From NCBI GenBank assembly GCA_032718475.1, contig JAUCBJ010000652.1, positions 1 through 59,447 of the forward strand: a stretch of 59,447 nucleotides of DNA. Reading direction: 5' to 3'. Below the pieces are notes generated by a model, which did not search any database, was not told the origin of the DNA, and saw nothing but the letters and a program-made list of their open reading frames with translations. This document shows, piece after piece, positions 1 through 12,379 of this stretch. Positions within the stretch are counted from its first letter, which is position 1, and each line of letters starts with the position of its first letter. A program made the position numbers and the translations under genes. The stretch comes from Nemertoderma westbladi. Its lineage: Eukaryota > Xenacoelomorpha > Nemertodermatida > Nemertodermatidae.

Positions 1-858
1 CCCGAGTAATTTACACAAGTATCAAAATATTAAGTTTAAGTGGAGAATTCGTGTACCTTTACTCAACTATTTGCTTCTATATTTGTAATTTTTTGAAAAT
101 ATCACTACAGCTAAGAAGCATGGTGATACTTCCCGTCATATTGTACACATTCGGGTGACATTTACAGTCCACGTTACCATAGCAACAGACCAAATAAGAC
201 AATTTAACAAGGATTTAATTTACAGTATAACTATAATGCAGTATTCCCTAGGCCTACCTTACCAGAGTTTTGAGAGATTAAATGTAACACACGTCGCATA
301 GCTATAACCTTCGACTGTTAGTCAACATCATATCGTGACTTGGGGGGATATTGTTTAATACAAATATGAATTTTAAAGTATCTCAGGCGTTTATCGAGAC
401 CTAAAGTTAATAGTTAACTCACTCTAAATTCTGCTAAGATATTAGTTTTGGAACAGTCGGGTGCATCACACTATGCACCGTCGAGACAGGGGAGGGGGGG
501 GGGGGGGGGGGGGGCAATCCCATTTCGGCGAATTAATATTTTGTATCAATGTTAAATTATCAATTTAAGGAAAGGAGCAGTTTACAGTGGCACGTTATTC
601 GGAACAAAACAATAAACGAATATCAACAGAACAGATAGAAGTTTAATTTTTGAGAGTAATCAGGTGTTATTTGCGTCGATTTTCACCCTGGAGAGGGATC
701 AATTTTGATTGCGTCGAAACTATCACTTTCATTTGCCTATTATTATTATGACTTGATGGAAATGGATGGTGACGAACATATTCCCTCTCTTAAAGGTAAA
801 CTTCCCGAATGTGATTTGTGAAGAGACTTGCATAGTATGTGGAACAAGAAGAAGTGTG
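1..858. repeat. Left arm of a long inverted repeat (foldback element)
   Basis: This arm is an imperfect reverse complement of 3313-4288. Matching landmarks include the aagtatcaaaatatt-type outer end (about 8-30 against 4255-4280), the motif around the Mg-rich 'cgtgcataggtg' region near 470, the block at 640-720, and the innermost block 760-858 against about 3365-3440. The left end may lie outside the window, since homology is already present at base 1. A G run of about 20 at 494-514 is represented in the other arm by only a short C tract, which indicates slippage. A short open frame, seen in both arms (767 onward here, 3228-3467 minus there), starts MDGDEHIP and may be a remnant of the element's own coding sequence. 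I do not recognise it. Confidence 0.88.
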
Positions 859-3312
859 CAGAAAGATGAAGTGGAAAATTTCTACCACAATCTACATGCA
901 TCTACTGATGGAGTGGATCAGCATGCATTCTTAATTTGCCTGGGTGACTTTAATGCAAGTCTACATCACTCATCTACATCTCATACTGGACCAAGTGGTC
1001 ACACGTCCCAGATATACCATATTCTGTTTCGTGGGAAATACAGGAGCTCTATTCTGTACAAGACTGAAGTATATTTGCACTTCGACCCTTATCCAGCTAT
1101 TACCTATTATTGTGGCCAAGGTAAGACTTAGCCTCCACGCTAGCAGAATTGCCAAGGAATGACTGGTCCTCTTTGTTGCAACAGCCCAGTTGTGAGATCC
1201 AGCTTCACACTACAGTTGAGGTATGAGGTTCTCGCCTCTGAGGCGGCAAATCACTGCGTGGGCTATACTGCCTTCACAGAAGCAGTTAATTTAGCAGCTG
1301 CTGAAACAGATCCTGTATATCCTCGAAACAGGAAATAGCCCCCCCCCCCCCGCACTGATCACAGAATTCGGAAGTGCCGAAATGACCTCAAATGGCGCAG
1401 AATGAGTCCCGCCGACTAGGGCACACGAAGACAGACAAGGATGCTAAAGGAGCTTATCAATAAGTAGGGCCGAGGTTGATGCCATTAACGCTGATGATAG
1501 CAGGCAATCAGCTCAGGCATAGCAATCAGTAAACCTGCTCACTGGGAGGAAAAGCCAACCAACCACCAAGGTTAATGCTGAATCTCCTGAACTCCTCAAT
1601 AATGGTTGGATGTTGGAAGGCCTACTTTGAAAAGCTTCCAAACATAACAGGGTATTGCCTGATAACTTTGAGGTACATCGTGTATCTGATTCTGTGCTCA
1701 CAGATATCCACATCTCATTTGCTGAAATTAAGACTGCAGTAAGGGGCTTGAAGACCAATCGTGCCATTGGAGTAGATGGCGTGCCCCTGAGGTCTTTAAA
1801 ATTGCTGAGTGCTTAGAGCTCAGTCACCCCATTATTCTGAGTATGTATAGGACAAAGATAGTCCCTCAAGAAATGAAAATATATAAGTTGGTCCATGCAC
1901 CAAAAAAGGGCAACCTAACAACCTATAAAGCTTTTCGTGGAAACTCGTTAATCTCGATTGCTGCAAAGCAATACAACAGAATTCTATTAAATCGCATCAG
2001 GAATCCTGTGAGAACCAAAATGGGTTCCATAAAGGTCGTGGGACATGAAGTCTATTCTGGCACTTAGAAGGATAATCAAAGAGTTATCAACAAAGAAAGA
2101 CATACATCTGGCTATTATCTTTGTTGACTTCTTTAAGGCCTTCGACTCAGTCTCCCGACCACGGATGTTTAGCATACTTGTAGCACATTGGTTTCCTGGG
2201 GAAATTATTGCAGCTTTCCGATCACTGTTTGATGGTTCCACCACATTTGCGTCTACTGCTGATGGTGACACAGATCCATTCGAACTCTTATGCGGAATCC
2301 TTCAGGGTTACACACTTGTGCCATACTAATTCTTAATTGTGGTTGATTGTGTTCTACGCATGTCCTTAGACCATAAAAATTAAAATTATTAAAATGGGAT
2401 GATGGTACCCCTACTGGCACAATAAGTGGAGGTAATCCAGCAAAGTACCTAACTGATATAGACTTTACTGATGATATAGGGATACTGTCAGAATCACTAG
2501 AGGTAGCCCAAAGGCTTCTCTGCTCATTAGACGAGGTTGCTTCTAGTGTTTGTCTTTTTGTAAATTCCAAGAAGACAAAAATTATGACAGTCAACCTAGA
2601 CAGCCCTCAAGAAATATCTGATCGTAAGGGAATAAGCTCCAGGAATGGCTTGCTTGGGCACGTGGATGACTTCTGCTACTTGGGATCATGGATCAGAAAC
2701 TCAGGTGAGGACCTTCGGATACGTAAGGGGGAGGCATGGGCTGCATTGAATAGACTATCCAGGATTTGTAATTCCCACATAATAAAACGGTACCTCAAGG
2801 TTCGATTATTTCTGGCAGCAGTAGTTCCATGGGAGTCCACGCTGGGCTCTAACTGCAGAGGATACCAAATCTCTGGATGGCACCTTCTCAAGAATGCTGC
2901 GCCGGGTTCATTGTGTTATGTACAACGAACACATCTCCAACCAGACTCTATACAACATTGGAGCTGTTTCATCAGTCTCCTCTAGCTTGCCACTTGAACG
3001 GAACCGCCTCAGCCTTGCAGGACATTGCTTTCACTGTGAGGAACAGCCAGTGCATTATCTTGTACTTTGGCTACCTCATGAAGTGAATAAGCATGGTGGA
3101 CAACCCATGACTTTCTTGAGACGCATCTTAAAGGACACTGGCCTTGAAGATGCGGATGATATAGCAATTGTCATGGGTGCCAGAGAGTTGTGGCAACGCA
3201 ATTTTGTCGACAAGCCTGCACAGCATTCTAAATATATATGTAATATACTGTATATAATGCAGCTGCAATGTAGCATGCCAATAGTAGTAGTAGTAATAGT
3301 AGTAGTAGTGCT
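859..3312 (+). mobile_element. Degenerate APE/RT-type non-LTR retrotransposon (RTE/CR1-like), 5'-truncated
   Basis: Pieces of one non-LTR polyprotein appear in order, spread over all three frames with stops. About 880-970 holds the end of an AP-like endonuclease with the catalytic-type LGDFNA motif. About 1735-1800 holds the RT motif AIGVDGVP, and 1950-2000 a degenerate second RT motif. 2125-2170 holds motif A (FVDFFKAFDS), and 2296-2325 motif B (GILQGYTLVPY). About 2458-2485 holds motif C as FTDD instead of YADD. 2584-2985 continues through VDDFCYLGSW, and 2894-3210 holds the C-terminal domain ending in RRILKDTGLEDADD. The 3' end is a (tag)n tail at about 3280-3312, which is usual for RTE-like elements. 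It sits between the two arms of the foldback, so it probably inserted into that element. It cannot be active. Confidence 0.9.
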
Positions 3313-4288
3313 GACACATTTAATTTTAACTTGCCGTCAACTGAAGCAATTCTTAATGGGTCATCTTTCTTTGCTCCATATACTATGCATGTCTCTTCAC
3401 AAACCACATTCGGGCAAGTTTTCCTTTTAATAGTAGGAATATGTTCGTCACCATCCATTTTCATCAAGTCATAATAATAATAGGCAGATGCAAGTGATAG
3501 TGAAAATCAATCTCAAAGTGAAAGAAACATTACTGTTACTGTAATTACATTAATTTCAACGCAATCAAAATTGATCCCTCTCCAGGGGAAAATCGATGCA
3601 AATAACACCCGATTACTCTCAAAAATTAAACTTCAATCTGTTCTATTGAGATTCGTTTATTGTTTTGGTTGGAATAACGTGCCATTGTAAACTGGTCCTT
3701 TCCCTAAATTGATAATTTAACATTGAGAAAAAATAATTGAAATAAAAACAAAATAAAAACAGAAATGGGATTTGTGCCCCCTCCCCCGCTCAACCCCTGT
3801 CTCGACGGTGCATAGTGTGATGTACCTGCCTGTTGCAAAACTAATATCTTAGCAGAATTTAGAGTGAGTTAACTATTAACTGTAGGTCTCCTCAATGAAC
3901 GCATGAGATACTTTAAAATTCATATTTATATTAAACAATATTCCCCCAAGTCACGATAGGATGTTGACTAACAGTCGAAGGTTATAGCTATGCGACGTGT
4001 GTTACATTTAATCTCTCAAACTCTGGTAAGGTAGGCCTAGGGAAAACTACATTATAGTTATACTGTAAATTAAATTCTTATTAAATTGTCTTATTTGGTC
4101 TGTTGCTATGGTAACGTGGTCTGTAAATGTCACCTGAATGTGCACAATATGACGGGAAGTATCACCATGCTACTCGAGCTGTAGTGATAATTTAAAAAAA
4201 TTACAAATATGGAAGCAAATAGTTGAGTCTAGGTACACGAATTCTCCACTTAAACTCAATATTTTGATACTTGTGAAAATTACTCTGG
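3313..4288. repeat. Right arm of the long inverted repeat
   Basis: This is the reverse-complement partner of 1-858. Pairing is traceable through the CACCATCCATTT block (about 3450), the GATCCCTCTCC block (3572), the CTGTCTCGACGGTGCATAG block (3796), the GACTAACAGTCGAAGGTTATAGC block (3964) and the outer end near 4255-4288. Differences are scattered substitutions and indels, so the arms have diverged for some time. Homology stops at about 4288, which I take as the right element boundary. No target-site duplication can be checked because the left boundary is off the window. Confidence 0.88.
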
Positions 4289-4989
4289 TCCAAATAATGG
4301 GCCTGTGTCTGCGACATTGGACGCTATTTGATTTTATATTGCCCTTGATGTGTTCCCAAGATGTCATATAAGTTATGTGATGGGTTTTTTGATTTTTAAA
4401 ACTGTTTGTTGATTTTCTCAGGAAAAGGAAATGTGAGACAAAGAAATTGATAATTTAAATTTCATAAATCTGTTGCTAAGGCGGTTACTAGGGCCGGGTT
4501 GGCGGACTGCAAGGGAATTTCGGAAATTTTCTTCTTTACCAAAGTGTTTATAACAGTTTCAGGACAACATTGATGCATTTTGATTAACTTTCAATTTATA
4601 CACTGGTTATGAGACGAGATTCACTAGCATTCACCATGAACTTGTATCCTAAAATTGAAAAAAAACATTTTTGAGCAAAAAACTTTGAAGCCCAAAAAAA
4701 GGCATTAAATTAAAAATGCAGAGGTGGCATCCGGCCTAGCCGGATTCGCCATGTCTTGAAGTACAAAAATCAGGTGGATGCCAACCATTAACAAAAAATG
4801 CCATCTAAACTTAATTTTCGGGAGTTGGCAGGTAGACTATAGAGTCAGTTAGTATATTATTTATAGCGCGAATATTAGTCAATATCACTCCGGGAGCGAA
4901 TTTTTCACTTCTACATCAGAATTTTCGATGAAGATAACATTTTTATGAAAGTATTCGCATACAATTCGCAACGCCAACTATCCCTCTTA
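4289..4989. other. Intergenic, no gene seen
   Basis: AT-rich sequence with no open frame, RNA gene or clear repeat. It lies between the foldback element and the first MITE. Confidence 0.6.
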
Positions 4990-5173
4990 GGCCGCGTTCA
5001 CACTACCGAGTCAAAGTCAAAGTCAAAATGTAAAACAAATCACATGAAATTCAATTTTTTCTAGAATGCCCGTTATGTATTATATTTGGCCTATATAATG
5101 TATTAATATTTATTATTGCTAGCTAGCTATACTTATTTTCTTTTGACTTTGACTCGGTAGTGTGAACGCGGCC
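4990..5173. mobile_element. MITE copy 1, ggccgcgttcacac terminal inverted repeats
   Basis: The 184-bp element has about 32-bp terminal inverted repeats that begin ggccgcgttcacactacc and continue with the repeated agtcaaa motif. The interior is AT-rich and holds TTTCTAGAA and tagctagctag. It has no coding capacity. Two relatives lie at 38187-38385 and 38440-38625. The family's cleanest copy is flanked by TA on both sides, which fits a Tc1/mariner-type target duplication. This copy has TA on the left and TG on the right. Confidence 0.92.
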
Positions 5174-5403
5174 TGACTTATACATAAAAATTAACAAATG
5201 CGTTTAGATTTTCCCTCTGTTTCAATTACTTTAAAAAAGTAGGTACATTTGGTATATAGCGGTTCAATTTGATACAAAAATTGTCAGAAGTTTGTCAGAA
5301 TTTTTGGAGATGGTCCATTTCTGATGCGCAGAGTCACTAGCTACATGTGAACCAAATTTGGAAATTTTGCGCTAACAAACTCTACTATTCAGAACACCGA
5401 TCA
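5174..5403. other. Intergenic spacer, nothing recognised
   Basis: A short AT-rich stretch between the MITE and the satellite. I see no gene. Confidence 0.5.
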
Positions 5404-8400
5404 AATCCCTACTGTTTTGTGTAATTCCTGCTGAATTGTTTAATTCCTGCTTTATTGTGTAATTCCTGCTGAATTGTGTAGTTCCTGCTTTATTGTGTAA
5501 TTCCTGCTTTATTGTGTAATTCCTGCTTTATTGTGTAATTCCTGCTTTATTGTGTAATTCCTACTGTTTTGTGTAATTCCTACTGTTTTGTGTGATTCCT
5601 GCTTTATTGTGTAATTCCTACTGTTTTGTGTGATTCCTGCTTTATTGTGTAATTCCTGCTTTATTGTGTAATTCCTGCTTTATTGTGTAATTTCTGCTGT
5701 ATTGTGTAATTCCTGCTTTATTGTATAATTACTACTGTTTTGTGTAATTCCTACTGTTTTGTGTGATTCCTGCTTTATTGTGTAATTCCTACTGTTTTGT
5801 GTAATTCCTGCTTTATTGTGTAATTCCTGCTGAATTGTGTAGTTCCTGCTTTATTGTGTAATTCCTGCTTTATTGTGTAATTCCTGCTTTATTGTGTAAT
5901 TCCTGCTTTATTGTGTAATTCCTACTGTTTTGTGTAATTCCTACTGTTTTGTGTGATTCCTGCATTATTGTGTAATTCCTACTGTTTTGTGTAATTCCTG
6001 CTTTATTGTGTAATTCCTGCTGAATTGTGTAGTTCCTGCTTTATTGTGTAATTCCTGCTTTATTGTGTAATTCCTGCTTTATTGTGTAATTCCTGCTTTA
6101 TTGTGTAATTCCTACTGTTTTGTGTAATTCCTACTGTTTTGTGTGATTCCTGCTTTATTGTGTAATTCCTACTGTTTTGTGTGATTCCTGCTTTATTGTG
6201 TAATTCCTGCTTTATTGTGTAATTCCTGCTTTATTGTGTAATTCCTGCTTTATTGTGTAATTCCTACTGTTTTGTGTAATTCCTACTGTTTTGTGTGATT
6301 CCTGCTTTATTGTGTAATTCCTACTGTTTTGTGTAATTCCTGCTTTATTGTGTAATTCCTGCTTTATTGTGTAATTCCTGCTTTATTGTATAATTACTAC
6401 TGTTTTGTGTAATTCCTACTGTTTTGTGTGATTCCTGCTTTATTGTGTAATTCCTACTGTTTTGTGTAATTCCTGCTTTATTGTGTAATTCCTGCTTTAT
6501 TGTATAATTACTACTGTTTTGTGTAATTCCTACTGTTTTGTGTGATTCCTGCTTTATTGTGTAATTCCTACTGTTTTGTGTAATTCCTGCTTTATTGTGT
6601 AATTCCTGCTTTATTGTGTAATTCCTGCTTTATTGTGTAATTCCTACTGTTTTGTGTAATTCCTACTGTTTTTTGTGATTCCTGCTTTATTGTGTAATTC
6701 CTACTGTTTTGTGTGATTCCTGCTTTATTGTGTAATTCCTGCTTTATTGTGTAATTCCTGCTTTATTGTGTAATTCCTGCTTTATTGTGTAATTCCTACT
6801 GTTTTGTGTAATTCCTACTGTTTTGTGTGATTCCTGCTTTATTGTGTAATTCCTACTGTTTTGTGTGATTCCTGCTTTATTGTGTAATTCCTGCTTTATT
6901 GTGTAATTCCTGCTTTATTGTGTAATTTCTGCTGTATTGTGTAATTCCTGCTTTATTGTATAATTACTACTGTTTTGTGTAATTCCTACTGTTTTGTGTG
7001 ATTCCTGCTTTATTGTGTAATTCCTACTGTTTTGTGTAATTCCTACTGTTTTGTGTGATTCCTGCTTTATTGTGTAATTCCTACTGTTTTGTGTAATTCC
7101 TGCTTTATTGTGTAATTCCTGCTGAATTGTGTAGTTCCTGCTTTATTGTGTAATTCCTGCTTTATTGTGTAATTCCTGCTTTATTGTGTAATTCCTGCTT
7201 TATTGTGTAATTCCTACTGTTTTGTGTAATTCCTACTGTTTTGTGTGATTCCTGCTTTATTGTGTAATTCCTACTGTTTTGTGTAATTCCTGCTTTATTG
7301 TGTAATTCCTGCTGAATTGTGTAGTTCCTGCTTTATTGTGTAATTCCTGCTTTATTGTGTAATTCCTGCTTTATTGTGTAATTCCTGCTTTATTGTGTAA
7401 TTCCTACTGTTTTGTGTAATTCCTACTGTTTTGTGTGATTCCTGCTTTATTGTGTAATTCCTACTGTTTTGTGTGATTCCTGCTTTATTGTGTAATTCCT
7501 GCTTTATTGTGTAATTCCTGCTTTATTGTGTAATTCCTGCTTTATTGTGTAATTCCTACTGTTTTGTGTAATTCCTACTGTTTTGTGTGATTCCTGCTTT
7601 ATTGTGTAATTCCTACTGTTTTGTGTAATTCCTGCTTTATTGTGTAATTCCTGCTTTATTGTGTAATTCCTGCTTTATTGTATAATTACTACTGTTTTGT
7701 GTAATTCCTACTGTTTTGTGTGATTCCTGCTTTATTGTGTAATTCCTACTGTTTTGTGTAATTCCTGCTTTATTGTGTAATTCCTGCTTTATTGTATAAT
7801 TACTACTGTTTTGTGTAATTCCTACTGTTTTGTGTGATTCCTGCTTTATTGTGTAATTCCTACTGTTTTGTGTAATTCCTGCTTTATTGTGTAATTCCTG
7901 CTTTATTGTGTAATTCCTGCTTTATTGTGTAATTCCTACTGTTTTGTGTAATTCCTACTGTTTTTTGTGATTCCTGCTTTATTGTGTAATTCCTACTGTT
8001 TTGTGTGATTCCTGCTTTATTGTGTAATTCCTGCTTTATTGTGTAATTCCTGCTTTATTGTGTAATTCCTGCTTTATTGTGTAATTCCTACTGTTTTGTG
8101 TAATTCCTACTGTTTTGTGTGATTCCTGCTTTATTGTGTAATTCCTACTGTTTTGTGTGATTCCTGCTTTATTGTGTAATTCCTGCTTTATTGTGTAATT
8201 CCTGCTTTATTGTGTAATTTCTGCTGTATTGTGTAATTCCTGCTTTATTGTATAATTACTACTGTTTTGTGTAATTCCTACTGTTTTGTGTGATTCCTGC
8301 TTTATTGTGTAATTCCTACTGTTTTGTGTAATTCCTGCTTTATTGTGTAATTCCTGCTGAATTGTGTAGTTCCTGCTTTATTGTGTAATTCCTGCTGTAT

Positions 8401-11400
8401 TGTGTAATTCCTGCTTTATTGTGTAATTCCTGCTTTATTGTGTAATTCCTACTGTTTTGTGTAATTCCTACTGTTTTGTGTGATTCCTGCTTTATTGTGT
8501 AATTCCTACTGTTTTGTGTGATTCCTGCTTTATTGTGTAATTCCTGCTTTATTGTGTAATTCCTGCTTTATTGTGTAATTTCTGCTGTATTGTGTAATTC
8601 CTGCTTTATTGTATAATTACTACTGTTTTGTGTAATTCCTACTGTTTTGTGTGATTCCTGCTTTATTGTGTAATTCCTACTGTTTTGTGTGATTCCTGCT
8701 TTATTGTGTAATTCCTGCTTTATTGCGTAATTCCTGCTGTATTGTGTAATTCCTGCTGTATTGTTTAATTCCTGCTTTATTGTGTAATTCCTGCTGTATT
8801 GTGTAATTCCTGCTGTATTGTTTAATTCCTGCTGTATTGTGTAATTCCTACTGTTTTGTGTAATTCCTGCTTTATTGTGTAATTCCTGCTTTATTGTGTA
8901 ATTCCTACTGTTTTGTGTAATTCCTGCTGTATTGTGTAATTCCTACTGTATTGTGTAATTCCTGCTGTATTGTGTAATTCCTACTGTTTTGTGTAATTCC
9001 TACTGTTTTGTGTAATTCCTGTTGTATTGTGTAATTCCTACTGTATTGTGTAATTATTCCTGCGGAATTGTGTAATTCCTGCTGAATTGTGTAATTCCTG
9101 CTTTATTGTGTAATTCCTGCTTTATTGTGTAATTCCTACTGTTTTGTGTAATTCCTACTGTTTTGTGTAATTCCTGCTGTATTGTGTAATTCCTGCTGAA
9201 TTGTGTAATTCCTGCTTTATTGTGTAATTCCTGCTTTATTGTGTAATTCCTGCTGTATTGTGTAATTCCTGCTGTATTGTGTAATTCCTGCTGTATTGTG
9301 TAATTCCTACTGTTTTGTGTAATTCCTGCTTTATTGTGTAATTCCTGCTTTATTGTGTAATTCCTGCTTTATTGTGTAATTCCTGCTGTATTGTGTAATT
9401 CCTGCTGTATTGTGTAATTCCTGCTTTATTGTGTAATTCTGCTTTATTGTGTAATTCCTGCTGTATTGTGTAATTCCTGCTTTATTGTGTAATTTCTGCT
9501 TTATTGTGTAATTTCTGCTTTATTGCGTAATTCCTGCTGTTTTGTGTAATTCCTGCTTTATTGTGTAATTTCTGCTTTATTGTGTAATTCCTGCTTTATT
9601 GTATAATTCCTGCTTTATTGTGTAATTCCTGCTGTATTGTGTAATTCCTGCTGTATTGTGTAATTCCTGCTGTATTGTGTAATTCCTACTGTTTTGTGTA
9701 ATTCCTGCTTTATTGTGTAATTTCTGCTTTATTGTGTAATTCCTGCTTTATTGTATAATTCCTGCTTTATTGTGTAATTCCTGCTGTATTGTGTAATTCC
9801 TGCTTTATTGTGTAATTCCTGCTTTATTGTATAATTCATGCTTTATTGTGTAATTCCTGCTGTATTGTGTAATTCCTGCTTTATTGTGTAATTTCTGCGT
9901 TATTGTGTAATTCCTGCTTTATTGTGTAATTCCTGCTTTATTGTGTAATTCCTGCATTATTGTGTAATTTCTGCTTTATTGTGTAATTCCTACTGTTTTG
10001 TGTAATTCCTGCTTTATTGTGTAATTCCTGCTGTATTGTGTAATTCCTGCTGTATTGTGTAATTCCTACTGTTTTGTGTAATTCCTGCTTTATTGTGTAA
10101 TTCCTGCTTTATTGTGTAATTCCTGCTTTATTGTGTAATTCCTGCTTTATTGTGTAATTCCTGCTGTATTGTGTAATTCCTGCTGTATTGTGTAATTCCT
10201 ACTGTTTTGTGTAATTCCTGCTTTATTGTGTAATTCCTGCTTTATTGTGTAATTCCTGCTTTATTGTGTAATTCCTGCTTTATTGTGTAATTCCTGCTGT
10301 ATTGTGTAATTCCTGCTTTATTGTGTAATTCTGCTTTATTGTGTAATTCCTGCTGTATTGTGTAATTCCTGCTTTATTTTGTAATTCCTGCTTTATTGTA
10401 TAATTCCTGCTTTATTGTGTAATTCCTGCTGTATTGTGTAATTCCTGCTGTATTGTGTAATTCCTGGTGTATTGTGTAATTCATACTGTTAAAAAAAAAA
10501 TAAAAAAAAAATAAAAAGTAATTCATACTGTTTGGTGTAATTCCTGTTGTATTGTGTAATTCCTACTGTTTTTTGTAATTCCTACTGTTTGGTGTAATTC
10601 CTGTTTATTGTGTAATTCCTGCTTTATTGTGTAATTCCTACTGTTTTGTGTAATTCCTGCTTTATTGTGTAATTCCTGCTTTATTGTGTAATTCCTGCTT
10701 TATTGTGTAATTCCTGCTTTATTGTGTAATTCCTGCTTTATTGTGTAATTCCTGCTTTATTGTGTAATTCATGCTTTATTGTGTAAGTCCTGCTGTATTG
10801 TGTAATTCCTACTGTTTTGTGTAATTCCTGCTTTATTGTGTAATTCATGCTTTATTGTGTAATTCCTGCTTTATTGTGTAATTCCTGCTTTATTGTGTAA
10901 TTCCTGCTGAATTGTGTAATTCCCGCTGAATTGTGTAATTCTTGCTTTATTGTGTAATTCCTGCTTTATTGTGTAATTCCTGCTTTATTGTACAATTCCT
11001 GCTTTATTGTGTAATTCCTGCTGTATTGTGTAATTCCTGCTGTATTGTGTAATTCCTACTGTTTGGTGTAATTCCTGCTTTATTGTGTATTTCCTGCTTT
11101 ATTGTGTAATTTCTGCTTTATTGTGTAATTCCTACTGTTTTGTGTGATTCCTGCTTTATTGTGTAATTCCTGCTTTATTGTATAATTCCTGCTTTATTGT
11201 GTAATTCCTGCTGTATTGTGTAATTCCTGCTGTATTGTGTAATTCCTGCTGTATTGTGTAATTCCTACTGTTTGGTGTAATTCCTGCTTTATTGTGTAAT
11301 TCCTGCTTTATTGTGTAATTCCTGCTTTATTGTGTAATTCCTACTGTTTTGTGTGATTCCTGCTTTATTGTGTAATTCCTGCTTTATTGTGTAATTCCTA

Positions 11401-12344
11401 CTGTTTTGTGTGATTCCTGCTTTATTGTGTAATTCCTGCTGTATTGTGTAATTCCTACTGTTTGGTGTAATTCCTGCTTTATTGTGTAATTCCTGCTTTA
11501 TTGTATAATTCCTGCTTTATTGTGTAATTCCTGCTGTATTGTGTAATTCCTGCTGTATTGTGTAATTCCTGCTGTATTGTGTAATTCCTACTGTTTGGTG
11601 TAATTCCTGCTTTATTGTGTAATTCCTGCTTTATTGTGTAATTCCTGCTTTATTGTGTAATTCCTGCTTTATTGTGTAATTCCTGCTTTATTGTTTAATT
11701 CCTACTGTTTTGTGTGATTCCTGCTTTATTGTGTAATTCCTGCTTTATTGTGTAATTCCTACTGTTTTGTGTGATTCCTGCTTTATTGTGTAATTCCTGC
11801 TGTATTGTGTAATTCCTACTGTTTGGTGTAATTCCTGCTTTATTGTGTAATTCCTGCTTTATTGTATAATTCCTGCTGTATTGTGTAATTCCTACTGTTT
11901 GGTGTAATTCCTGCTTTATTGTGTAATTCCTGCTTTATTGTATAATTCCTGCTTTATTGTGTAATTCCTGCTGTATTGTGTAATTCCTGCTGTATTGTGT
12001 AATTCCTGCTGTATTGTGTAATTCCTACTGTTTGGTGTAATTCCTGCTTTATTGTGTAATTCCTGCTTTATTGTGTAATTCCTGCTTTATTGTGTAATTC
12101 CTGCTTTATTGTGTAATTCCTGCTGTATTGTGTAATTCCTGCTTTATTGTGTAATTCCTGCTTTATTGTGTAATTTCTACTGTTTTGTGTGATTCCTGCT
12201 TTATTGTGTAATTCCTGCTTTATTGTGTAATTCCTGCTTTATTGTGTAATTCCTGCTGTATTGTGTAATTCCTGCTTTATTGTGTAATTCCTACTGTTTT
12301 GTGTAATTCCTGCTTTATTGTGTAATTCCTTCTGTATTGTGTAC
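5404..12344. repeat. Satellite array, 19-bp unit, about 365 copies
   Basis: The main unit is gtgtaattcctgctttatt. Common variants replace the second half with ctactgtttt, ctgctgtatt or ctgctgaatt, or the first half with gtgtgattc, gtgtagttc or gtataattac. Spacings I measured between rare variants are exact multiples of 19 (190, 361, 1045, 1102, 1292 bp), so indels are rare in the left half. A 190-bp (10-unit) higher-order repeat is visible at 5831-6021 and 7123-7313. A near-identical tandem duplication of 1292 bp (68 units) relates about 5743-7040 to 7035-8335. The right part is less ordered and carries a ctactgtttggtg variant recurring every 4-12 units. On the minus strand the main unit reads AATAAAGCAGGAATTACAC, so most units carry a canonical polyadenylation hexamer. 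No frame is open through the array. Confidence 0.98.
10476..10532 (+). mobile_element. Poly(A)-only insertion with 15-bp target duplication inside the satellite
   Basis: A 27-bp A-rich tract (A10 T A10 T A5, 10491-10517) is flanked on both sides by gtaattcatactgtt (10476-10490 and 10518-10532). Both copies share the rare attcat variant of the unit. Their 42-bp spacing is not a multiple of 19, so satellite periodicity does not explain them. This is the signature of target-primed insertion of little more than a poly(A) tail. Confidence 0.8.
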
Positions 12345-12379
12345 TAATAATAAGTAATGATGTGAAATTAATCATAAAC

